In this document: one piece after another, positions 29,529-40,439 of the stretch
How positions within the stretch are numbered: the stretch's first letter is position 1
Layout of the letters: every line of letters starts with the position of its first letter
Origin: Streptococcus sciuri
Lineage (GTDB): Bacteria; Bacillota; Bacilli; Lactobacillales; Streptococcaceae
Length of the DNA stretch: 64,000 bases
Assembly (NCBI RefSeq): GCF_024814375.1
Contig: NZ_JANUXX010000007.1
Coordinates: forward strand, 1 to 64,000
Direction of reading: 5' to 3'
Position numbers and translations under genes: made by a program
The notes under the pieces: model-generated
Databases searched by the model: none
Told to the model about the DNA's origin: nothing
Seen by the model: the letters and a program-made list of their open reading frames with translations, nothing else

Positions 29529-30185
29529 ATGGACTATAAAACAATAAGAGAGGATGGTGTTATTGAGGACATCATCAAAAAATCACGCTTTATCTGCCAC
29601 TTAAAACGAATCACTAGCGAAGAAGAAGGCAGGGACTATCTCGCTACAATTAAAAAAAAACACTACAAAGCAAATCACTCCTGCTCGGCAATGATTATAG
29701 GAGAAAGAGGAGAAATTAAACGTTCTAGCGATGACGGTGAACCAAGTGGAACAGCTGGTGTCCCCATGTTAACAGTACTTGAAAAACAAGAGCTCACTAA
29801 TGTTATTGCTGTGGTGACACGCTATTTTGGTGGTATCAAGTTAGGAGCTGGAGGATTAATTCGTGCTTATTCTGGTAGTATTGCTCACGCTACTAAAAAA
29901 ATAGGACTAGTACACGTCAAAGAACAAGCTGGTCTTAAAGTCACACTGACTTACCCACAATATCAAGTCTTGAATAACTTTCTGAATCAAAAAGCACTCA
30001 CTGAGCGAAATACACGTTTCTTAGAACAAGTCACAACAGAATTTTATGTTGATCCTGACCTTCTTGAAACAACATGCGAACAACTGATTGATTTTTACCA
30101 AGGAAAAATTACTACTAAAAAAATAGATTCACAGATTATCGAAGTCCCTATCACTCTTGGTGATAAAAAAGACCTATCACAATGA
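29529..30185 (+). CDS. yigZ: YigZ/IMPACT-family protein
   Basis: A 218-residue protein with the UPF0029/IMPACT N-terminal domain (GGIKLGAGGLIRAY near 113-126) and a DUF1949 ferredoxin-like C-terminal domain. The family is linked to translation control and ribosome binding; the exact bacterial role is unsettled. It diverges from comFA, the usual streptococcal arrangement. It has no ribosome site and the promoter abuts the ATG. Confidence 0.9.
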   Translation: MDYKTIREDGVIEDIIKKSRFICHLKRITSEEEGRDYLATIKKKHYKANHSCSAMIIGERGEIKRSSDDGEPSGTAGVPMLTVLEKQELTNVIAVVTRYFGGIKLGAGGLIRAYSGSIAHATKKIGLVHVKEQAGLKVTLTYPQYQVLNNFLNQKALTERNTRFLEQVTTEFYVDPDLLETTCEQLIDFYQGKITTKKIDSQIIEVPITLGDKKDLSQ

Positions 30186-30199
30186 TAAAAAATGTGTAT

Positions 30200-30228
30200 T
30201 TTACAATCAAAGAGACGGCGTTTATACT
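30200..30228 (+). promoter_or_regulatory. Promoter of cysK
   Basis: TTTACA (30200-30205) and TATACT (30223-30228) are separated by 17 bases, giving a leader of about 25 bases that carries AGAGAGAGG. Confidence 0.55.
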
Positions 30229-30260
30229 AAAGTTACAAACCTAAAGAGAGAGGTTCCCTT

Positions 30261-31190
30261 ATGTCAACGATTTTTAATTCTATTACTGAATTGATTGGAA
30301 ATACACCAATTATTAAACTCAACCGTATTGTCCCTAAAGGAGTAGCTGACGTTTACGTCAAAATTGAAGCATTCAATCCAGGTTCTTCTGTCAAAGACCG
30401 TATCGCACTTGCTATGATTGAAGATGCTGAAGCACGTGGTATTATTACACCTGGAGATACTATCGTCGAGGCAACTTCTGGAAATACCGGCATCGGACTT
30501 TCTTGGGTTGGGAGTGCCAAAGGCTACAAAGTGGTTATTACCATGCCTGATACTATGTCTATTGAACGTCGGAAAATTATCCAAGCTTACGGCGCTGAGC
30601 TAGTCTTGACACCAGGAAATGAAGGCACAAAAGGTGCTATCATCAAAGCTCAAGAAATCGCTAAAGAGCGTAATGGGTTCATCCCAAGCCAATTTGAAAA
30701 TCCAGCCAATCCTGCTATCCACGAAAAAACAACGGGTCAAGAAATTCTAAAAGCATTTGGTAAAGATGGCTTAGATGCTTTTGTAGCAGGTGTGGGTACA
30801 GGTGGAACGATAACAGGAGTTTCTCGTGCTCTCAAAAAAGCAAATTCAAATATCAAAATATACGCTGTTGAAGCAGATGAGTCTGCTGTCCTCTCTGGTG
30901 AGCAACCTGGACCACACAAAATCCAAGGTATCTCTGCCGGTTTTATTCCAAATACGCTTGATACCAATGCTTACGACCAAATCATTCGTATTAAGTCTGA
31001 CGATGCTTTAGCAACTGGACGTACCATAGGTGTCAAAGAGGGATTTTTAGCAGGGATTTCTGCTTCGGCAGCCATTACTGCAACAATCAAAGTTGCTAAA
31101 GAACTGGGGGAAGGAAAAAAAGTTCTTGCTCTTTTACCTGATAATGGGGAACGCTACCTATCAACCAGTCTATATAATTTTAATAACTAA
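30261..31190 (+). CDS. cysK: Cysteine synthase A (O-acetylserine sulfhydrylase)
   Basis: A 309-residue PLP enzyme making cysteine from O-acetylserine and sulfide. The PLP Lys45 lies in SSVKDR, the substrate loop TSGNTG is at 72-77, and the phosphate-binding GTGGT motif is near 177-181. It is monocistronic between its own promoter and a strong terminator. Confidence 0.95.
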   Translation: MSTIFNSITELIGNTPIIKLNRIVPKGVADVYVKIEAFNPGSSVKDRIALAMIEDAEARGIITPGDTIVEATSGNTGIGLSWVGSAKGYKVVITMPDTMSIERRKIIQAYGAELVLTPGNEGTKGAIIKAQEIAKERNGFIPSQFENPANPAIHEKTTGQEILKAFGKDGLDAFVAGVGTGGTITGVSRALKKANSNIKIYAVEADESAVLSGEQPGPHKIQGISAGFIPNTLDTNAYDQIIRIKSDDALATGRTIGVKEGFLAGISASAAITATIKVAKELGEGKKVLALLPDNGERYLSTSLYNFNN

Positions 31191-31218
31191 AAGAAGTCTC
31201 AAACGAGACTTCTTTTTA
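31188..31218. terminator. Bidirectional terminator between cysK and the S1 protein gene
   Basis: An 11-bp stem AAAGAAGTCTC/GAGACTTCTTT with a 4-base loop and A/T flanks overlaps the cysK stop and ends at the stop of the convergent S1 gene. Confidence 0.88.
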
Positions 31219-31581
31219 GTTATGTTTTTGTTGCTTCAAAAAGACTTTTGCTTCTCTTATCCAAGCGGGTAATTCCTCGACAAAGGGTTTAAAGCCAATC
31301 TTATAGCGACTATTTGAGAAACGGTGGCGATGAGGAAAACGATGCCTCTCCTCCTCCAAAGTACGCATAGAAAGGCTAGCTTTTTGGCTAAACTCATCAT
31401 AATCAACCACCTGCACCAAGACTTCTTCACCTATAGACAAGACTTTATAGATGTTGTCGATATATCCCGTCTTAATCTCAGAAATATGGATCAGACCAGT
31501 CACACCATTCTCTAGTAAAACAAAGGCTCCATATGGCTTAATGCCTGTGATTGTTCCTTCGTATTTTTCACCAATTCTCAT
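31216..31581 (-). CDS. cvfD: S1-domain RNA-binding protein (CvfD/YugI type)
   Basis: A 121-residue protein with one S1 RNA-binding domain (about 1-72: MRIGEKYEGTITGIKPYG, then VTGLIHISEIK) and a basic C-terminal tail. In pneumococcus CvfD is a post-transcriptional regulator of stress and virulence genes. It starts immediately after the stop of the HAD-cyclophilin gene. Confidence 0.85.
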   Translation of the reverse strand: MRIGEKYEGTITGIKPYGAFVLLENGVTGLIHISEIKTGYIDNIYKVLSIGEEVLVQVVDYDEFSQKASLSMRTLEEERHRFPHRHRFSNSRYKIGFKPFVEELPAWIREAKVFLKQQKHN

Positions 31582-32982
31582 CTACTCTTTAACCTCAATT
31601 GTCTCAATAACAACATCCTCAACTGGTCTATCTTGTTCTTTTGTCTCTACAGAAGCAATTTTATCTAAAGTTTGATAAGACGTTTCACCGATTAACTGAC
31701 CAAAGACCGTGTGATGGTAATCTAAGTGAGGAGTTCCACCATTTGTGGCATAGATTTCTGCGATTTCCTCTGGCCAGCCCCCACGTACGAGTTCTTTTTT
31801 AGCATAAGGTATCTTACTATTTTGAACAATGAAAAATTGACTCCCATTAGTATTTGGTCCTGCATTTGCCATAGAAAGTGCGCCACGAATATTATAAAGT
31901 TCTTCTGAAAACTCGTCTTCAAAGCTCTCTCCATAAATAGACTCTCCCCCCATACCAGTACCAGTAGGATCTCCCCCCTGAATCATAAACTCCTTGATAA
32001 CACGATGAAAAGTAATACCATCGTAATATCCTTGTTTAGCAAGACCAAGAAAGTTTGCGACTGTTTTGGGTGTATGGTCAGCAAAAAGCTTCACAATCAT
32101 ATCACCAAGGTTTGTCTTGATGGTCGCCACTGGCCCATCAAATGTTTCGATATCAACTTGTGGAAAAGAACGTTTTTTATCTACGAGACCAAGTGCAACC
32201 AAAGCTTGATAAATACCATGTTCTTCAAGAGTAGTTGTCACGTAATCTGCTTTTTCCTTTAACTCAGAAACCCCATCTCCCATAGCGACACAAAGACCAG
32301 CATAATCAAAAATTTCCATATCATTTGGTCCATCACCAAAGACAAGAATATTTTCAGAACGCAATCCAAGCTTATCAGCAACTTCTTTGACACCTGTTGC
32401 TTTTGAAATATGAGATTGAACAACATCAGATGAATTTTCATGCCAACGCACTAAGCGCAAATGTTCTTGTAATTCAGTTGAAAGCTGTAAACTATCACCA
32501 ACTTCCTCAAAAGTCCACATTTGATAGACATCATTATTCTTATAATAGTCAGAATCAACGTCACAGATTCCATAGACTGGCACCATGGCATCATCAATAA
32601 GTTTTGAACGCTCTGATACAATCGGCTTATCAGCACCACAAAAACCATAGGCAATCTTGCTTTCTCTTGCCCAAGAGATATAGTCTTTAATAATGTCTTT
32701 TGAAATAGGATGCTTTTGAATTGGCTCTGCTTTCTTATCAAGGATGTAAGCACCATTTATCGTCACAAAATAATCAGGCTCTAAGGAACGAATTTCTGGA
32801 ACCACACCATAATAAGCACGTCCTGTGGCAATCCCAACAACAATGCCTTTTTTCTTGAGTTCTTCAAAAACCGTCTGAATCGTATCTGGGATAAAACCTG
32901 TTGCTTTCCTACGAAGAGTATCGTCGATATCGAAAAAAACAGCTTTTATTTTTTTAGCTTTATATTTTACTTTCGCATCCAT
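31582..32982 (-). CDS. HAD hydrolase-cyclophilin fusion
   Basis: A 466-residue two-domain protein. Residues about 12-265 form a Cof-type HAD-IIB hydrolase (FFDIDDTL with Asp18/Asp20, later [10 protein letters not shown]), likely a sugar phosphate or nucleotide phosphatase. Residues about 275-465 form a cyclophilin peptidyl-prolyl isomerase ([15 protein letters not shown]). Both active sites look intact and there is no signal peptide, so it is cytoplasmic. The fusion recurs in streptococci. It has an extended -10 promoter right after liaR. Confidence 0.95.
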   Translation of the reverse strand: MDAKVKYKAKKIKAVFFDIDDTLRRKATGFIPDTIQTVFEELKKKGIVVGIATGRAYYGVVPEIRSLEPDYFVTINGAYILDKKAEPIQKHPISKDIIKDYISWARESKIAYGFCGADKPIVSERSKLIDDAMVPVYGICDVDSDYYKNNDVYQMWTFEEVGDSLQLSTELQEHLRLVRWHENSSDVVQSHISKATGVKEVADKLGLRSENILVFGDGPNDMEIFDYAGLCVAMGDGVSELKEKADYVTTTLEEHGIYQALVALGLVDKKRSFPQVDIETFDGPVATIKTNLGDMIVKLFADHTPKTVANFLGLAKQGYYDGITFHRVIKEFMIQGGDPTGTGMGGESIYGESFEDEFSEELYNIRGALSMANAGPNTNGSQFFIVQNSKIPYAKKELVRGGWPEEIAEIYATNGGTPHLDYHHTVFGQLIGETSYQTLDKIASVETKEQDRPVEDVVIETIEVKE

Positions 32983-33022
32983 AATAGACTCCTTTTAATA
33001 ATTAAATTATTCATATATTTTT

Positions 33023-33031
33023 ATTATACCA
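33023..33031 (-). promoter_or_regulatory. Extended -10 promoter for the HAD-cyclophilin gene
   Basis: Minus-strand TGGTATAAT (with -10 at 33028-33023) lies 2 bases after the liaR stop codon and 40 bases before the next ATG. Confidence 0.55.
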
Positions 33032-33032
33032 T

Positions 33033-33668
33033 TTAATAATCATCTTGTGGGACAAGATGATGTTGAAAGGCATAAACAACGGCTTGAGTGCGATCTGTCA
33101 CTTCTAACTTGGCTAAAATATTTGAGACATGTGTTTTGACCGTTTTTAGAGAGATAAAGAGTTCATCTGCAATCGTTTGGTTGTCGTAACCTTTAGCTAA
33201 AAGCGCTAAAATATCACGTTCTCTAGCAGTCAACTCTTCATAAAGTTCTGTCTGACTGTCATGAGCTTTTATCTTTTTATCAACTTCTGTTTCAATTGCT
33301 AGCTCATTTTTAGCAACCTTTCGAACGGCATTTAAAATTTCTGATGCACTAGAGGTTTTGAGCATATAGCCTTTTGCGCCCGCTTTAATGACAGGATAAA
33401 TCTTGCTATTGTCTAAATAAGAGGTTAACACCAAAATTTTAACTTCTTTCCATTCTTTTAACAATGCTAACGTTGCCTCAACACCATCCATTTCAGGCAT
33501 GACAAGATCCATCACTACCACATCAGGACGCTTCTTTAGAGCTAGATGAATACCTTCTTGACCATTGCTTGCTTCACCGATAACCTCAACGTCCTCTTGT
33601 AAATCTAAAAAACTCTTTAAGCCAAGTCTAACCATTTCATGATCGTCTACTAAAATCACCTTAATCAT
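33033..33668 (-). CDS. liaR: LiaR envelope-stress response regulator
   Basis: A 211-residue NarL/LuxR-type regulator. The receiver domain has phospho-acceptor Asp54 (VVMDLVMP), and the C-terminal helix-turn-helix reads LTARERDILALLAKG. It activates wall-stress genes when LiaS senses lipid II-targeting agents. I start at the ATG at 33668, which overlaps the liaS end by 8 bases and matches the family N-terminus MIKVILVDDH. Confidence 0.94.
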   Translation of the reverse strand: MIKVILVDDHEMVRLGLKSFLDLQEDVEVIGEASNGQEGIHLALKKRPDVVVMDLVMPEMDGVEATLALLKEWKEVKILVLTSYLDNSKIYPVIKAGAKGYMLKTSSASEILNAVRKVAKNELAIETEVDKKIKAHDSQTELYEELTARERDILALLAKGYDNQTIADELFISLKTVKTHVSNILAKLEVTDRTQAVVYAFQHHLVPQDDY

Positions 33669-34695
33669 CGTTATTCTCACTTTCTTGTATATCTTTGTGT
33701 ACTTTTTCATCTATTAAAGGCAGGCGTACATCTAAACTCGTACCTTTACCTACTTGGCTAAGCAACTGAACAGTCCCTGCTAAGTCTTCCACTCGGTCTC
33801 TGATGTTTTTTAGACCATAACTCAACTCATGATGTTCATCAATATCAAAACCAATGCCATCATCAACCATTTTAAGCTGCAAATTATTTTTTGTCTGATG
33901 GAGATAAACCTCAAGACGAGTCGCTTTGGCATGCTTTAGAGTGTTACTGATAAATTCCTGTCCAATACGAAAAACATTATCTTCAACTTTCTTAGGGAGT
34001 ATGGTCACATTATTTTCGTAAACTACTTGGATATTGCTTTTATCAGTCAGTTCTTTTAAAATGAGGTCAAAGCCTTCAGATAAGGTACGATTTTCAAGCT
34101 CAATAGGACGTAAATGCAGTAGCAAAATTCGTAAATCATTCTGTGCTTTCTCAAGCATCTCTTCCACAATTTGAAGCTGTCCAGTCATGACTTTCTTATC
34201 CACATGGCTAACTGTTTGGATAAGTCCTGATAAAATCATAGTGGAGGCAAACAGGTCCTGACTCACTGTATCATGCAAATCACGAGCAATACGTCCACGC
34301 TCTTTTTTTATGATTTCTTCACCATTTAATAAACCTATATTTTCTGTATTTTGGAGACTCGTTGTCAACTGTTCCATTTTCTTAGACAAGCGTTTTAAAT
34401 TTGTATTAAGTTCTGTATCTTCTTCAACTTTTAGTGGTGTATTGGCCAAAATACGCCGAAGATTTAGATTAATCTGACGTTTACTCAAATCATCCAGAAT
34501 AACCCAGAACAAAAATAGCAACAGCGTCAGAGATATAGTGATGAAAAACATAGAAAAGATGAAGCGTTCTACTAACCAAATATTTTTAAAAGAACGTATG
34601 AGGTCAATCTTAAGACTATCAAGGGTCACAAAGACAATCGCTAATACCGTTAAAAAGGCATAAAAGAGAAGAAGTAGATAATAATGCTTTTTCAT
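33661..34695 (-). CDS. liaS: LiaS sensor histidine kinase
   Basis: A 344-residue intramembrane-sensing kinase with two membrane segments (about 5-25 and 45-67), a short loop, and a HisKA_3 domain with His141 in RDLHDTVSQD. An HATPase domain follows (QEFISNTLKHAKAT; DDGIGFD). It responds to cell-wall antibiotics and is restrained by LiaF. The ATG overlaps the liaF stop by 4 bases. Confidence 0.94.
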   Translation of the reverse strand: MKKHYYLLLLFYAFLTVLAIVFVTLDSLKIDLIRSFKNIWLVERFIFSMFFITISLTLLLFLFWVILDDLSKRQINLNLRRILANTPLKVEEDTELNTNLKRLSKKMEQLTTSLQNTENIGLLNGEEIIKKERGRIARDLHDTVSQDLFASTMILSGLIQTVSHVDKKVMTGQLQIVEEMLEKAQNDLRILLLHLRPIELENRTLSEGFDLILKELTDKSNIQVVYENNVTILPKKVEDNVFRIGQEFISNTLKHAKATRLEVYLHQTKNNLQLKMVDDGIGFDIDEHHELSYGLKNIRDRVEDLAGTVQLLSQVGKGTSLDVRLPLIDEKVHKDIQESENNDD

Positions 34696-35387
34696 TGCCG
34701 TTTGACCTCCACATCTCCTGCTAAAGTATTGATCACTAGCTTGACTTGCTTTACTTTTTTACAATCACTCTCTTTAAAAAGTCTAATCGTTTCATTGCGT
34801 AAATCATATTGTTCAAAGTCTAAATAACGAATACTACCATAAATCAAACTCACCTCTGCTTTAATCGCAACGTCAATTGGAACAATAATAGTCGTTGGAC
34901 CAATCACCTTACGAATAAGAATCACGTTGTCCATCCCTTTTACAATGACCTGCGTTAAATCAATCGTATCACTTCCTACCATACGGATAATATTGATATC
35001 ATCAAAAGCATAGCTATCACTTTCATAATCATGACTACCAATCCATTGATTACGTCGATGTTTTGCTGAAAGCGAAGCTTTCTGGAATTGAACAAGTGCA
35101 TAGCGATTTTTCTTTTTGACTTGCGAAAAATGATTAAGCACTACATAAATTACAGCAAACACCACCATGAGGATAATATAGGGATTGAGCATAAAAATGA
35201 AAAGCAACAGCAAAAGACTAGCACTCAAAAGGAAATCTCCCCTATTATCCTGATTGTAAAAACGTAACACTATCAAAAGTGCTGCGACAAGGAGAATAAA
35301 ACGTGATAAATCTTCTCGTAAAATAGTCAGCAAAGCAAGTGTCAATAAAACAAGCTCAACAATCACAAAAAATTGAAACTTTCGCAT
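34692..35387 (-). CDS. liaF: LiaF, inhibitor of the LiaSR system
   Basis: A 231-residue membrane protein with N-terminal hydrophobic segments (about 5-90) and a C-terminal LiaF-like beta domain (about 125-230) with repeated short hydrophobic strands. It keeps LiaS silent without stress. It lies 82 bases after stkP beyond a hairpin; no clear promoter of its own was found. Confidence 0.92.
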   Translation of the reverse strand: MRKFQFFVIVELVLLTLALLTILREDLSRFILLVAALLIVLRFYNQDNRGDFLLSASLLLLLFIFMLNPYIILMVVFAVIYVVLNHFSQVKKKNRYALVQFQKASLSAKHRRNQWIGSHDYESDSYAFDDINIIRMVGSDTIDLTQVIVKGMDNVILIRKVIGPTTIIVPIDVAIKAEVSLIYGSIRYLDFEQYDLRNETIRLFKESDCKKVKQVKLVINTLAGDVEVKRQ

Positions 35388-35409
35388 AACCCACCTTTCT
35401 TTTTAAAAG

Positions 35410-35448
35410 CTAAAAATGAGGTTGAGACAAATGTCCCAGCCTCATTCA
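35410..35448 (-). terminator. Hairpin between stkP and liaF
   Basis: An imperfect long stem, TGAGGCTGGGACA/TGTCTCAACCTCA, followed by T5 sits just after stkP. This GAGGCTGGGAC type of hairpin recurs in streptococci (a similar one is at 62349). Some readthrough into liaFSR is likely. Confidence 0.7.
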
Positions 35449-35469
35449 TTCTATCTATATTCGCTCTCT

Positions 35470-37410
35470 TTAGTCAGAAAAAGATTGCGATTCTGTACTA
35501 CTGCTTGCTTCTTGTGAAGCGTCCGTCTCACTAGTGTTGCTATTTGAACTACTTTGTGAGCTACTTTGACTACTTTGCTCAGATTCTTGTGTGGATGAAC
35601 TTTGTGTATTGGTATCACGGTTATCTGCACTACCAAAGTAGAGGATAATCTCATCTGAAGAGAGGTCAATACGATTGCCAGCATATGGTTCCTGTGCTAT
35701 GACGATATCTGATCGGCTAACGCTACCAAACATATAGCTAGCTGTGTTGCTATCATACACATAAGTCTTGATACGACTGGTCTTGACTCCTAAACTCTTT
35801 AACGTCGCTAACGCATCTGCATAGGTCATTTGATAGAGATTTGGCATTTCAACACTATTATTTTTGGCGACGGTAAAAGTAATCTTGCTCGTACCACCAA
35901 CAGTGAAACTTTCACCAGAGCTAGGTGTTTGACTAATAATGGTGCCATTTTCATACTCAGTAGTAGGCACGGTTTTCTTTGTGATCTGCGAGTTCTTGAC
36001 ACCATACTTGCTCTTTAGCGTCGAGACAGCTGAACTGTAGCTATCACCTATAAAGTCTTGCATTGTGATAATCTTGGTAGCCGAAGCAACATAGATGTTT
36101 ATCTTTGAGCCTTGCTTTCTTGTTGTTCCTGCAACTGGGTCTGTTTTAACCACCTGACCGCTGTCTATGTCTGAGCTTTCTATCTCCTTAACCTCGCCTA
36201 CTCTAAGATCCATATCGGTTAGTTTAGTCTTTGCTTGTGATAAGCTCATCCCTGAAACATTAGGAACTTTTACAGTCGTAGGCGATGTAAATGTGAGATA
36301 AGCAATCGTTCCAATAACAATTGCCAATAAAGCTATGAAAACTTTCACTAGCCCCCTTGACAAACGTCTGCGTAAGGACTTTTTCTTTTTTTTCTTACTT
36401 GTTGCTTTGGTATCAGCAATATTAGCTGCTACTTGAGAAGAATCTTGTTCCTTATGTTCTCTAGTTGTTTCTTGTTTTTCTAAAAGCTGGTCTGTGGGAG
36501 AAATAGTCTGTGTTTGAGAAAATTTTGGCAATGTTTTTGTCGTCTCATTATCCCCAAAGATGATTTTAGACTCATTTTTTCGACTATTGCTAAGAGATGT
36601 TGCTAAGTCACGACTCATCTCAACAGTAGATGTATAGCGATCTGTCAACTTTTTAGCTGTAGCTTTAATGACAACATTTTCTAAAGCTTGTGGAACTGCC
36701 TTATTTTCTGCAATAATAGATGGTAAAGGCTGCTGAAAATGCTGAAGAGCAATCGTAACTGCACTATCGCCATCGTATGGAATATGCCCTGTTAGCATCT
36801 CAAAAAGCATAATTCCCATAGCATAAATATCGCTTTGCACAGTTGCCTTTGAACCACGTGCTTGCTCAGGTGAGAGGTAATGCACAGAGCCTAGCATAGA
36901 ATTTGTTTGCGTCAGACTAGTTTCAGCAAAAGCAACTGCAATACCAAAATCTGTAACTTTAACAGTGCCATCATGTGTCAAGAGAATGTTTTGTGGCTTC
37001 AAGTCACGATGAATAATTCCTTGTTGATGAGCCAAGGCCATCGCAGAGAGGATTTCTTCCATGATGCGCACCACAAATGGATTGGAAAGAGGAGCATTTT
37101 CTCGAATATAGCGCTTAAGATCAAAGCCATCAATATACTCCATAACCAAAAACTGTTGTCCATCCTCCTCACCTATATCACGAATCGCTACGATATTGGG
37201 ATGGCTAAGCTCCGCCATGGCACGCGCTTCACGTTGGAAACGTGCAACTGCAATCTGGTCTGTCTGATAATTGGTACGCAAAACCTTAATAGCAACTTCT
37301 TCATTATCCAAGATGAGATCACGTGCTAGATAAACATCTGCCATACCTCCTCGTCCAATGGATTTTAAAATCCGATAACGACCAGCAAACAACTTTCCAA
37401 TTTGTATCAT
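35470..37410 (-). CDS. stkP: StkP/PknB Ser/Thr kinase with three PASTA repeats
   Basis: A 646-residue membrane kinase. The cytoplasmic kinase domain (about 12-270) has ATP Lys42, catalytic Asp136 in HRDLKPQN and DFG at 154-156. A basic juxtamembrane stretch and one membrane helix (about 351-375) follow. Outside are three PASTA repeats (about 378-445, 446-513, 514-590), one fewer than in pneumococcal StkP, then a Ser/Gln-rich tail of about 45 residues. It senses muropeptides or lipid II and coordinates division by phosphorylating proteins such as MapZ and DivIVA. It overlaps pppL by 4 bases. Confidence 0.96.
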   Translation of the reverse strand: MIQIGKLFAGRYRILKSIGRGGMADVYLARDLILDNEEVAIKVLRTNYQTDQIAVARFQREARAMAELSHPNIVAIRDIGEEDGQQFLVMEYIDGFDLKRYIRENAPLSNPFVVRIMEEILSAMALAHQQGIIHRDLKPQNILLTHDGTVKVTDFGIAVAFAETSLTQTNSMLGSVHYLSPEQARGSKATVQSDIYAMGIMLFEMLTGHIPYDGDSAVTIALQHFQQPLPSIIAENKAVPQALENVVIKATAKKLTDRYTSTVEMSRDLATSLSNSRKNESKIIFGDNETTKTLPKFSQTQTISPTDQLLEKQETTREHKEQDSSQVAANIADTKATSKKKKKKSLRRRLSRGLVKVFIALLAIVIGTIAYLTFTSPTTVKVPNVSGMSLSQAKTKLTDMDLRVGEVKEIESSDIDSGQVVKTDPVAGTTRKQGSKINIYVASATKIITMQDFIGDSYSSAVSTLKSKYGVKNSQITKKTVPTTEYENGTIISQTPSSGESFTVGGTSKITFTVAKNNSVEMPNLYQMTYADALATLKSLGVKTSRIKTYVYDSNTASYMFGSVSRSDIVIAQEPYAGNRIDLSSDEIILYFGSADNRDTNTQSSSTQESEQSSQSSSQSSSNSNTSETDASQEASSSTESQSFSD

Positions 37411-38147
37411 GTGCTTGCCTCACTTTCAAAATGAACCAAAGCGACAGAAATATTATCCAAGCCTCCACGCTCATTTGCAAGTGCAACCAAAGCTCTACTC
37501 TTATCATCTAAGGACATGTCTTTTGCTAAGATAGTAGTGATGTCCTCTTTTGAAATCATGTTGGTCAAGCCATCGCTATTGATAACAAGATAGTCGCCTG
37601 CTTCAAGAACATGAGTGGCTAAATCAGGCTCCACTGGGTTTGCCTGTCCGATAGACTGAGTAATGATATTTTTTTGCGGATGCACTTCTGCTTCCTCCTC
37701 AGTAATTTCACCTGCTTTTACTAGCGCATTAACCAAAGAATGATCACTGGTCAACAAGTGATAATCACTCCCTCGAACAAGCCCAATCCTAGAGTCACCA
37801 ACATGGGCAAAAATAATATTATTGTCAACAATAGCTACGGCTTCAACAGTTGTCCCCATACCTCGGTACTCTTCTTGTCGTCCCATGTCATGAATTTTTT
37901 GATTTTCCTCTTCAACGACATTAATCAACCAATCACGAATATCCACTAATTCTATCAGATGAGTTTTACTCCAAAGTCTACCAAGATCTAGGACTGTTAT
38001 CTCGCTGGCGACATTTCCAGCACGATGTCCTCCCATGCCGTCTGCTAACACCACAAGAGTAACACCTTTTTTATTTTCAAAATGGCTTACATAATCTTGA
38101 TTGCTCGTTCGACGTTGCCCAACGTCCGTTAACAGTGATAATTCCAT
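37407..38147 (-). CDS. pppL: PppL/PhpP PP2C-type phosphatase
   Basis: A 246-residue manganese-dependent protein phosphatase (PPM family) that reverses StkP phosphorylation. The metal motifs [13 protein letters not shown] (about 36-48), GDSRIG and a late DNISVAL are present. It is coupled to stkP by a 4-base overlap and follows rsmB by 38 bases. Confidence 0.95.
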   Translation of the reverse strand: MELSLLTDVGQRRTSNQDYVSHFENKKGVTLVVLADGMGGHRAGNVASEITVLDLGRLWSKTHLIELVDIRDWLINVVEEENQKIHDMGRQEEYRGMGTTVEAVAIVDNNIIFAHVGDSRIGLVRGSDYHLLTSDHSLVNALVKAGEITEEEAEVHPQKNIITQSIGQANPVEPDLATHVLEAGDYLVINSDGLTNMISKEDITTILAKDMSLDDKSRALVALANERGGLDNISVALVHFESEAST

Positions 38148-38185
38148 AGTTTTTCTTCCGACTGTTGTCTATTCTTTCTAAACAC

Positions 38186-39502
38186 TCATGCCATGCGTTT
38201 AAGTTGAGCGATGAAAAAGCCATCGCAACCATACTGCTCTGGAGTAATGGTGATACAACCATCTTCTACCAATTCTTGGCAAGGGTGTGTCAGTTTTACT
38301 TGTGTAAAATGAGGATGTTCTTTTAGGAACTGTTTAATAACTTGATGGTTTTCAGTTCCAAAAATCGTACAAGTACTATATGTTATTATACCACCTTTTC
38401 GTATGGTTTGACAAACACTATTTAAGATTTCTAGCTGGACTTTGGCTAATCGCTCAAAGTCTTGGTTATTTTTATTGTATTTGATGTCAGGTTTTCGTCT
38501 TATCAGTCCAATACCTGAGCATGGCGCATCAACTAACGCTTTATCAAAACTATCTTGCGGAAAAACGTGGTGAACTTTTGTAGCATCTAGTTTTTTCGTC
38601 GTGATTTTATCAGCAACATGCAGACGATCTGCATTAGCACGCACTAAGGCAAGCTTGTGGTCATAAAGGTCAAGTGCTGTGATGTGTCCTGTCGTAAGAT
38701 AAGATGCCATGTGACTAGTCTTACCACCAGGTGCACTACAAGCATCAAGAATAGATTCATCTCCTGTGATATCTAAGGTCTGTGCTACCAGTTGACTAGA
38801 CTCATCTTGAATCGTGATTCGTCCTTCTTGAAAATAGTGTGATGCTGAAAAATGCCCTGTCTCAGACACCAAGGCTGTGTCAGCAATTAGCGACTCTTTA
38901 AGCCCAAGAGCGGTTTTGATATTATTTTTTTCCTCCAAATGCGTAACACGTACACTGGCTTTACTGCGAACAAAAAGGCTAGCTAAAATCAATTCTGCGC
39001 GCTCTTTACCATACTCATCTATCAATTTTTTGACCAACCAGACTGGTGTAGAGTAAGTAATGGATAAGCGTTTATTTTTACGCTTAATACTAGATAGATC
39101 TGGCAAACCTTCTCTAAGGATACGACGTAGCACTGCATTGACTAGCTTGCTACTCTTTAGACTGATTATGTTTTTCGCAAGATTAACGGCCTCATTGACA
39201 ATGGCATAGTGGGGAATTTTATCCAGATACAACAATTGATATAAACTCAACATCAAAAGTGTGTAAACTTTTTTTTCAAGTTCCTCACGATTAGCGATAT
39301 AGTGAGATAAGTACCACTCAAGCGTCAATTTTCGTGCAACCGTACCATAGACAATCTCTGTAACAAGTGCTTTATTCTTTGATGATAGCTGATCTTTTCT
39401 TAGCTGTTTATCAAGAGCAATGTTCGAATAAGCCCCTTCGCTAAAGATATGTTCCAATATTTCAAGAGCCACCAAACGTGTCTGTTTTGTTTTAGTTTCC
39501 AA
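38186..39502 (-). CDS. rsmB: RsmB, 16S rRNA m5C967 methyltransferase
   Basis: A 438-residue protein with an N-terminal NusB-like RNA-binding domain (about 1-135) and a C-terminal Rossmann methyltransferase (about 165-435). It shows [12 protein letters not shown] for SAM binding, the catalytic VDAPCSGIG and [10 protein letters not shown]. It overlaps fmt by 11 bases. Confidence 0.94.
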   Translation of the reverse strand: METKTKQTRLVALEILEHIFSEGAYSNIALDKQLRKDQLSSKNKALVTEIVYGTVARKLTLEWYLSHYIANREELEKKVYTLLMLSLYQLLYLDKIPHYAIVNEAVNLAKNIISLKSSKLVNAVLRRILREGLPDLSSIKRKNKRLSITYSTPVWLVKKLIDEYGKERAELILASLFVRSKASVRVTHLEEKNNIKTALGLKESLIADTALVSETGHFSASHYFQEGRITIQDESSQLVAQTLDITGDESILDACSAPGGKTSHMASYLTTGHITALDLYDHKLALVRANADRLHVADKITTKKLDATKVHHVFPQDSFDKALVDAPCSGIGLIRRKPDIKYNKNNQDFERLAKVQLEILNSVCQTIRKGGIITYSTCTIFGTENHQVIKQFLKEHPHFTQVKLTHPCQELVEDGCITITPEQYGCDGFFIAQLKRMA

Positions 39503-40427
39503 AGTAATCTCCTACCTGCAAGTTACGACCAACACCATTTAAAAAATCTGCTATCGCCATTTTAGGCTTACCTGCTGGCTGTATAACGTCAAGCGCCAAA
39601 GCACCCTTACCAGTCGCCACAATTAACTCTTTCTTGCTTTTTTGAATAATCTCTCCTGGATTTCCTACGCCTGCTACCTCATGCACTTGATAAAGTTTAA
39701 AACGTTTGCCACCAAACAGTGTGTGCGCCACAGGCCAAGGATTCATCCCCCGCACATGATTGAAAATAGAACGAGCTGACTGACTCCAGTCAATGCGCTC
39801 TTCTTCTGATGTGATATTAGGAGAGAAGGTCACTTGACTAGTGTCCTGTGGAACCGATTTTAATTGACCAGAGAGATAGGCAGGCAGACTATCAAGCAAC
39901 AAATCACGTCCGATCACTGCTAGTTTGTCAAACATAGTACCGACATTATCCTCATCAGTAATAGCTGTTTTGCGAGTAGCCACCATATCACCAGCATCCA
40001 TCTCCTTGACCATTTCCATCAAAGTCACACCAGTCTCCTCATCTCCATTGATAATAGCATAATGAATAGGAGCCCCTCCACGGTATTTAGGTAATAGTGA
40101 AGCGTGGACATTGAGAGCGAAATCGACACTATCTAAGAGCTTGCTTGGTAAGAATTGCCCAAAAGCTGCTGTGATGATACCATCTGCACCTAGATTTATG
40201 ATGCGTTTTAGCTCTTGACTACCAGAGAGTTTTTCAGGTTGGTAAATGGGCAACTGATGTTCAAGTGCTGTTTTCTTGACAGGTGTCATGCGAATTTCTT
40301 TTTTTCGTCCAACAGCACGATCTGGTTGTGTCACGACAGCTATAACATCATAACGTTTATCAGCTAATAACCCCTTTAGCACGGTAGCTGAAAAGTCTGG
40401 CGTTCCCATAAAAATCAGTTTTGTCAT
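39492..40427 (-). CDS. fmt: Methionyl-tRNA formyltransferase
   Basis: A 311-residue enzyme that formylates initiator Met-tRNA from 10-formyl-THF. The active-site region [17 protein letters not shown] (about 108-124) is complete, as is the C-terminal OB-like tRNA-binding domain. It sits between priA (12-base gap) and rsmB. Confidence 0.96.
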   Translation of the reverse strand: MTKLIFMGTPDFSATVLKGLLADKRYDVIAVVTQPDRAVGRKKEIRMTPVKKTALEHQLPIYQPEKLSGSQELKRIINLGADGIITAAFGQFLPSKLLDSVDFALNVHASLLPKYRGGAPIHYAIINGDEETGVTLMEMVKEMDAGDMVATRKTAITDEDNVGTMFDKLAVIGRDLLLDSLPAYLSGQLKSVPQDTSQVTFSPNITSEEERIDWSQSARSIFNHVRGMNPWPVAHTLFGGKRFKLYQVHEVAGVGNPGEIIQKSKKELIVATGKGALALDVIQPAGKPKMAIADFLNGVGRNLQVGDYFGN

Positions 40428-40439
40428 ATGACCTCTTTT

